Assembly (NCBI RefSeq): GCF_045679555.1
Contig: NC_092122.1
Coordinates: 8,689,284-8,753,283, forward strand
DNA: 64,000 nt
Direction: 5' to 3'
Origin: Salvelinus alpinus
Taxonomy: Eukaryota; Chordata; Actinopteri; Salmoniformes; Salmonidae
Each line of letters opens with the position of its first letter. Within the stretch, counting starts at the first letter, position 1. This document shows positions 59,189 through 64,000 of the stretch, one piece after another. Below the pieces are notes generated by a model. It searched no databases, was not told where the DNA came from, and saw only the letters and a program-made list of their open reading frames with translations. Made by a program: the position numbers and the translations under genes.

Positions 59189-61041
59189 TGTCACGATCGT
59201 CGTAAGAAGCGGACCAAAGCACAGCGTTGTTTGAATACATTCTTCTAAGTTTAATGAAGAACACTTAAACAAAAAAACGAATAAGACGAACGTGACCGCT
59301 ATATAAACACTGTGCAAACATGCAACATAACATAGACAATAACCCACAACCCACAATACAAAACAGGCTACCTAAATATGGTTCCCAATCAGAGACAACG
59401 CAAAACACCTGTCTCTGAGAACCATATCAGGCCAAACACCATAGAAATATACAAACCAGACAAACAACATAGAATGCCCACACAGATCACACCCTGACCA
59501 ACCAAAACATACAAAGCAAACTATGGTCAGGGCGTGACAGTACCCCCCCCCCCCCCCCCCAAGGTGCGGACTCCGGCTGCAAAACCTGAACCTATAGGGG
59601 AGGGTCTGGGTGGGCATCTATCCGCGGTGGCGGCTCTGGCGCTGGACGTGGCCTCCACTCCACCATAGTCAATCCCCGCTTCCGTGGCCTCCTAGGAACG
59701 GCGACCCTCCTAAATGACCCCACTCCACTGAGGGGCGCCTCTGGCGGCTCCTGACTGGTGGGCGGCTCCTGACTGGCGGGCGGCTCTGGCGGCTCCTGAC
59801 TGGCGGGCGGCTCTGGCGGCTCCTGACTAGCGGGCGTCTCTCGCGGCTCCTGACTGGCGGGCGGCTCAGACGGCTCAGGAGAGACGGGCGGCTCAGACGG
59901 CGCTGGGCAGACGGGCGGCTCAGACGGCGCTGGGCAGACGGGCGGCTCAGACGGCGCTGGGTAGACGGGCGGCTCAGACGGCGCTGGGCAGACGGGCGGC
60001 TCAGACGGCGCTGGGCAGACGGGCGGCTCAGGCTTGCCGAGGCGCACTTTAGGCCTGGTGCATGGTGCCGGAACTGGTGGTACCGGGCTGGGGACACGCA
60101 CCACTGGGCGAGTGCGGGGAGTAGGAACAGGGCTTACAGGGCTCTGGAGACGCACAGGAAGCCTGGTGCGTGGTGTTGGCACTGGTGGTACTGGATAGAC
60201 CGGACCGTGAAGACGCACTGGAGGTCTCGAGCTAATGGCCTGCACAACCCGTCCTGGCTGGATGGTAACTCTAGCTCGGCACGTGCGGGGCGCAGGCACA
60301 GAAGGCACTGGGCTGTGCAGACATACGGGAGACACAGTGCGCAACGCCGGCGCAGGATATCCTGGCCCGAGGAGACCCACTGGCTGTCTGGAGAGCAGGG
60401 CTGGCACCATCTTCCCTGGCTGGATCCTCACCCTAGCTCGGCAGATGCGGGGAGCTAGAATGTAGCGCACCGGGCTAAGCACGTGTACTGGAGACACCGT
60501 GCGTTCTACCGCATAACACGGTGCCTGACCAGTACGACGCTCTCTCTCTCCATGGTAAGCACGGGGAGTTGGTGCAGGTCTCTTACCTGCCCCCCCCCCA
60601 AGAAATTTTTGGGGCTGCCTCTCGGGCTTCCTACCGCGCCGCCATGCTCGTTTCGCCAACTCCATTCTCCTGTAGCCCTCCTTGCACTGCTCCAGCGAAT
60701 CCCAGGCGGGCTCCGGCACTCTCCCTGGGTCGACCGCCCACCTGTATCTCTTCCCAAGTTGTATAGTCCAGATTCTGCTCCCATGTCCAGAAATCCTGAC
60801 ATCGCTGCCTCTCCTGCTCCTGCCCGTCACCACGCTGCTTGGTCCTATTTTGGTGGGTTATTCTGTCACGATCGTCGTAAGAAGCGGACCAAAGCACAGC
60901 GTGGTTTGAATACATTCTTCTAAGTTTAATGAAGAACACTTAAACAAAAACAACAAAATGAATAAGACGAACGTGACCGCTATATAAACACTGTGCAAAC
61001 ATGCAACATAACATAGACAATAACCCACAACCCACAATACA
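59189..61041 (-). mobile_element. Second LTR element with the proline-rich ORF, 5' LTR truncated
   Basis: Minus-strand copy of the same kind as 13,049-16,266. The 3' LTR is 59,189-59,539 (351 bp, TGTCAC...GTGACA). The 5' LTR is 60,864-61,041, broken off after 178 bp. A G-rich tract (C-run at 59,542-59,561 on the plus strand) precedes the 3' LTR. The LTRs are related to, but distinct from, those at 13 kb: similar start, similar end, shared CTATGTTGAAC-type phrases. The interior codes for a homologous proline-rich protein and nothing else. Confidence 0.9.
59592..60833 (-). CDS. Proline-rich repeat protein of the second LTR element, 413 codons open
   Basis: Open from MVTGRSRRGSDVRISGHGSR to DAHPDPPL. 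Basic N-terminal third, then KFLGGGAGKRPAPTPRAYHG, which matches KILGGG and [12 protein letters not shown] of the 13-kb copy, then V-x-P-V-R-L/V-x-S/G-P-V-P repeats, about six EPPVCPAPS units (9 residues, 27 bp) and EPPASQEPP units. The N-terminal 80 residues may be in a shifted frame: the alternative frame at 60,631-60,939 ([24 protein letters not shown]) matches the 13-kb protein there. Function unknown; Gag-like role is a guess. Confidence 0.6.
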   Translation of the reverse strand: MVTGRSRRGSDVRISGHGSRIWTIQLGKRYRWAVDPGRVPEPAWDSLEQCKEGYRRMELAKRAWRRGRKPERQPQKFLGGGAGKRPAPTPRAYHGERERRTGQAPCYAVERTVSPVHVLSPVRYILAPRICRARVRIQPGKMVPALLSRQPVGLLGPGYPAPALRTVSPVCLHSPVPSVPAPRTCRARVTIQPGRVVQAISSRPPVRLHGPVYPVPPVPTPRTRLPVRLQSPVSPVPTPRTRPVVRVPSPVPPVPAPCTRPKVRLGKPEPPVCPAPSEPPVCPAPSEPPVYPAPSEPPVCPAPSEPPVCPAPSEPPVSPEPSEPPASQEPRETPASQEPPEPPASQEPPEPPASQEPPTSQEPPEAPLSGVGSFRRVAVPRRPRKRGLTMVEWRPRPAPEPPPRIDAHPDPPL

Positions 61042-61045
61042 AGTA

Positions 61046-62160
61046 GTGGTTTGATACTGTAGGTTGCAGCAAACCACAAGCTAGCACTATCAATCAGTTA
61101 TTAGCCTATTTGAGCGACAGAGGAGACTGGTGGGAGGAGCTATAGGAGGACGGGCATTTTTGTAATGTCTGGAATGGAATAAATGGAACATATCAAACAC
61201 ATGGAAACCACATGTACCAGCTCAAGTTCCCTCCCACGGGGCCTGTCTATAGTGTATAGGAACTGAAAGGTGGTTTAGGATAGGCAACAGATGGTCATGT
61301 GATCAAATAGCTTTGGGATCCAGAACTGTTAGACTCAATCATGTCTTTTGATCACTCCACCAATCATATTTTATTATATTGTACACATTGGAAAACAATT
61401 TACCAGCTCCCCACCAAAGACCTCTGCCAGTGAATAATTTTTGGGGAATGCACATTTTATGAATCACTTTGTCTAGTTTTACCAGATAACGTGTTATCAC
61501 TACCTACTTACAGTACCTACATACCTACAGTACCTACCTACGTGTGTTCATTTAAATGTAGCATTCATTCCTAACGGACTGTTGACTTCCTTGACTATGG
61601 GCTGTGTGTTTTCCTGACTACTATTAGACAGGACCCTTGAACTGAACTATGAACTGCTGTGATGTCAAGACATTTGAATCACAATATTCTTGAAAGTTCC
61701 TTTCAGAACTTCTCTTAATGTTGACTATTGCTTTTGCACAATAACTTTAGGTGCATAGGATTCACAATTTTTATATGGCATAATCAAATGTCAAATTTAA
61801 GTTACCACGCTGCCCCATTTATAGTAGGCCACATACTGTTCGTATATTTGTAACACTGTGAAACCCTCTACCTACTTGTGCCTAAGATGGCAGGTAGCCT
61901 AGAGGTCTAGTCCATCATTTCATGGAGTTTGAAGGAAGAAACCACATGGATAAAGTGGTAAGCAAGTTAGGTAATAAAAATAATTCACCAAGTCAAATGA
62001 ATTTGTGTTCGAGGTTTCATGATGCTTGTATCTAAACCAACTTACGTAGATCATTTTAAGATTGTTCTATTCATCAGTTGGGGTCTAAATAAGCTTCAAT
62101 ACGAGATCCTAAACCTAGCATGAAAGTGCATCCTTGTATCTGTGTGGGCTAATATAGTGA
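61046..62160. other. Intergenic, mostly unassigned
   Basis: Apart from the short repeat at 61,110-61,245 I recognise no element and no exon. CTACATACCTACAGTACCTA-like repeats lie near 61,500-61,540. Confidence 0.4.
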
Positions 62161-62650
62161 AGATGTTTGCCTTAGGGTAAGTTGAGCCAATGGCCATGGG
62201 GTTAGTTGAGACAATGGTTGAGCAAATGTAAGTGTTTTCTTCCCAGGCTTAAACAGGGCCTGGCCTATGTTAAAAACATTTTTTAAGTACAAAGTGTTTG
62301 TTAGGCGTTAAGCCTGTGTTAAAAGATGATAAAATATATATTGTGATTGTACTGAATTGTGTTTGGGAAATAAAGATAGACAAGGTTTTAAAAAGGTAGT
62401 GGTAATATTTTAATTCAGTACAGAAATGTGTAGATGGCTTAACCCCATACCCAGGGTAAGTTGTGCAAACCACTTTTTTGGACAAGCTATATTTTAAAAA
62501 CTTTAATGTTTACATATTCTGATTATTTCCAGGGATACAACATCCTGAAATATATGTAGATACTGTATCTTTGTTAGAAAAAATACTACATTTCCCTTGA
62601 CAGAGTGATGGCTGAATGTAAAAAATGGCTCAACTTACCCAACTCTCCCC
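62160..62650. repeat. Dispersed repeat related to 12,510-12,800
   Basis: Shares GTGTTTGTTAGGCGTTAAGC (GTGTTTGTTAGGTGTGAAGC at 12.7 kb), TGTGTTTGGGAAATAAAGAT and the closing GGCTCAACTTACCCAACTCT. Confidence 0.6.
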
Positions 62651-62678
62651 TAAGTGTTTTCAATGTTGGGTACATACT

Positions 62679-63318
62679 GTACACTGAGTGCACAAAACAT
62701 ACCCTTTCCATGACAGACTGACCAGGTGAACGCTATGATCCCTTATTGATGTCACTTAAATCCACTTCAATCAGTGTAGATGAAGGGGAGGAGACAGGTT
62801 AAAGAATGATTTCTAAGCCTTCAGATAATTGAGACATGGATTGTGTATGTGTGCCATTCAGAGGATGAATGGGCAAGACAAAATATTTAAGTGCCTTTGG
62901 ACAGGGTTTTTCAATCTCAACAGTTTCCCGTGTTTAAAGAATAGTCCACTACCTAAAGGACATTGAGCCAAATTGACACAACTGTGGGAAGCATTGGAGT
63001 CAACATGTGCCAGCATCCATGCGGAATGCTTTCGACTCCTTGTATAGTCCATGCCGACGAATTGAGGCTGTTCTGAGGGCAAAAAGGGTGCAGTTTTATT
63101 TGACTAGGCAAGTCAGTTAATTAAGAACAAATTCTTATTTTTAATGGCGGCTTAGGAACAGTGGGTTAACTGCCTTGTTCAGGGGCAGAACAACAGATTT
63201 TTACCTTGATCAGCTCAGGATTTGATCTTCCAACCTTTCGGTTACTAGTCCAACTCTCCAACCACTAGACTACCTACCTGCCGCAGTATTAGGAAGGTGT
63301 TCCTGTTTTGTACACATC
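62679..63318. mobile_element. Tc1-like relic with a nested HpaI SINE
   Basis: Starts ACACTGAGTGCACAAAACAT and ends GTGTTCCTGTTTTGTACAC, inverted to each other. The minus-strand remnant frame 62,858-63,082 is not clearly a transposase. The SINE at 63,094-63,295 lies within the right part. Confidence 0.7.
63094..63295 (-). repeat. HpaI-type tRNA-derived SINE
   Basis: Minus-strand head GGTAGGTAGTCTAGTGGTTG and GGTTGGAAGATCAAATCCTG (A and B boxes), body GTTGTTCTGCCCCTGAACAA, tail TGCCTAGTCAAATAAAA. Confidence 0.9.
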
Positions 63319-64000
63319 CAAAATATGTATTTTCCCAGATGTTGAAGTTAGGTTAATTTTCGGTTCTGAATTAAAGTTGAAAAGATGTCTTGAGTAGAGT
63401 TCAATAGAGTAAAGTAGGGTACAATACAGTACATTATACTTGTACTGTTGTACTCTACTGTACTGAACTACCATTTACTGTACTCTAATGTACTGTACAC
63501 TGCTGTGCTGTTCAAACTTGTGAAACATAGATGTCTATGATTGGTTCAGATTTGGTCTGGTTTGTAGATGTTGAAATCAAGGCGTTCCGGACCTCACATA
63601 AAAGGACCAAAACAAGACATCTGCTTCGGCCCATGCTTACTGGGGTGTAGCCTACCATGTCGGCGACAATGGAATGTTGTGAATGCCCATTCATATTGTA
63701 GGCCCACCATTTATAAAACAGGCTTGCATTGGCTTTATTAATCCTGATTCCTGTGACTAATCATTTTGGCTATTTAAGCTCTGAATATCAGCTATCCTGG
63801 GCCTATTTGCAATGAGAATCAATGTGTTTACACAGCTGGAAATTGAGAAGTATTTAATTTTTCATTATGATCATAATCCAAAAATGTACAGATACAAACT
63901 TGAAACCATTGATTATCATGACAATTTAAGCCCAAGGGGTAAAACTCCTGGACAGCAGTTGTGAGTAGCCTAATTTTCCATTCCATATTGTCCATTTTAC
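63319..64000. other. Intergenic, no gene recognised
   Basis: A GTACT/GTACA-rich low-complexity stretch lies at 63,410-63,510. No further pnpla exon or other gene is seen before the window ends. Confidence 0.4.

Overview
The window is vertebrate nuclear DNA, almost certainly from a salmonid fish. Short exons with GT/AG splice sites sit in a dense mosaic of Tc1/mariner elements (including relatives of the salmonid elements behind Sleeping Beauty), tRNA-derived HpaI/SmaI-type SINEs, a 5S-rRNA-derived SINE, L2/Rex-like LINEs and LTR elements. I see no prokaryotic features, CRISPR, rRNA gene or free-standing tRNA gene.

Host genes: the start of an EF-hand gene (efcab6, minus, 1.9-2.5 kb, running off the left edge); a complete sult4a1 (minus, seven coding exons from 31,867 down to 6,320, 855 nt, 284 aa, the same length as human SULT4A1); and a patatin-like lipase gene (pnpla2/3 type, plus, first coding exon at 40,969, five exons seen up to 53,544, continuing to the right). 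Order and strands match the mammalian EFCAB6-SULT4A1-PNPLA5/PNPLA3 neighbourhood as I know it. The genes share no operon-like relation; the conserved order serves mainly to identify them.

Layout: 0-4 kb, a deleted Tc1 copy, a MITE, a perfect hairpin and the efcab6 exons; 4.1-6.3 kb, probable sult4a1 3' UTR with a 1-kb polypurine/polypyrimidine tract; 6.4-11.2 kb, sult4a1 intron 6 with nested Tc1 and SINE copies; 11.3-18.2 kb, intron 5 with a complete small LTR element (13,049-16,266, 5-bp target duplication) coding for a proline-rich 9-residue-repeat protein; 18.2-20.8 kb, exons 5 to 2 and a 24-copy minisatellite built from the 3' end and splice donor of exon 2; 20.8-31.7 kb, intron 1 full of transposons; 32-41 kb, transposon graveyard; 41-53.5 kb, the pnpla gene with large repeat-filled introns; 53.6-64 kb, an unclassified AT-rich repeat, a LINE with a 47-bp tandem array, a second copy of the proline-rich LTR element with a 413-codon open frame, and a SINE nested in a Tc1 relic.

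The observations I rate highest are: (1) the exon/donor-derived minisatellite in sult4a1 intron 2; (2) the absence of the pnpla exon(s) that should carry the catalytic aspartate, although every remaining exon is open and phase-compatible, with a deleted Sleeping-Beauty-like copy in the gap; (3) the two related non-autonomous LTR elements with a proline-rich repeat ORF that is open through the LTR boundary; (4) a MITE family whose subterminal hairpin changes sequence between copies yet keeps pairing; (5) a full-length Tc1 transposase frame with a compensated frameshift patch.
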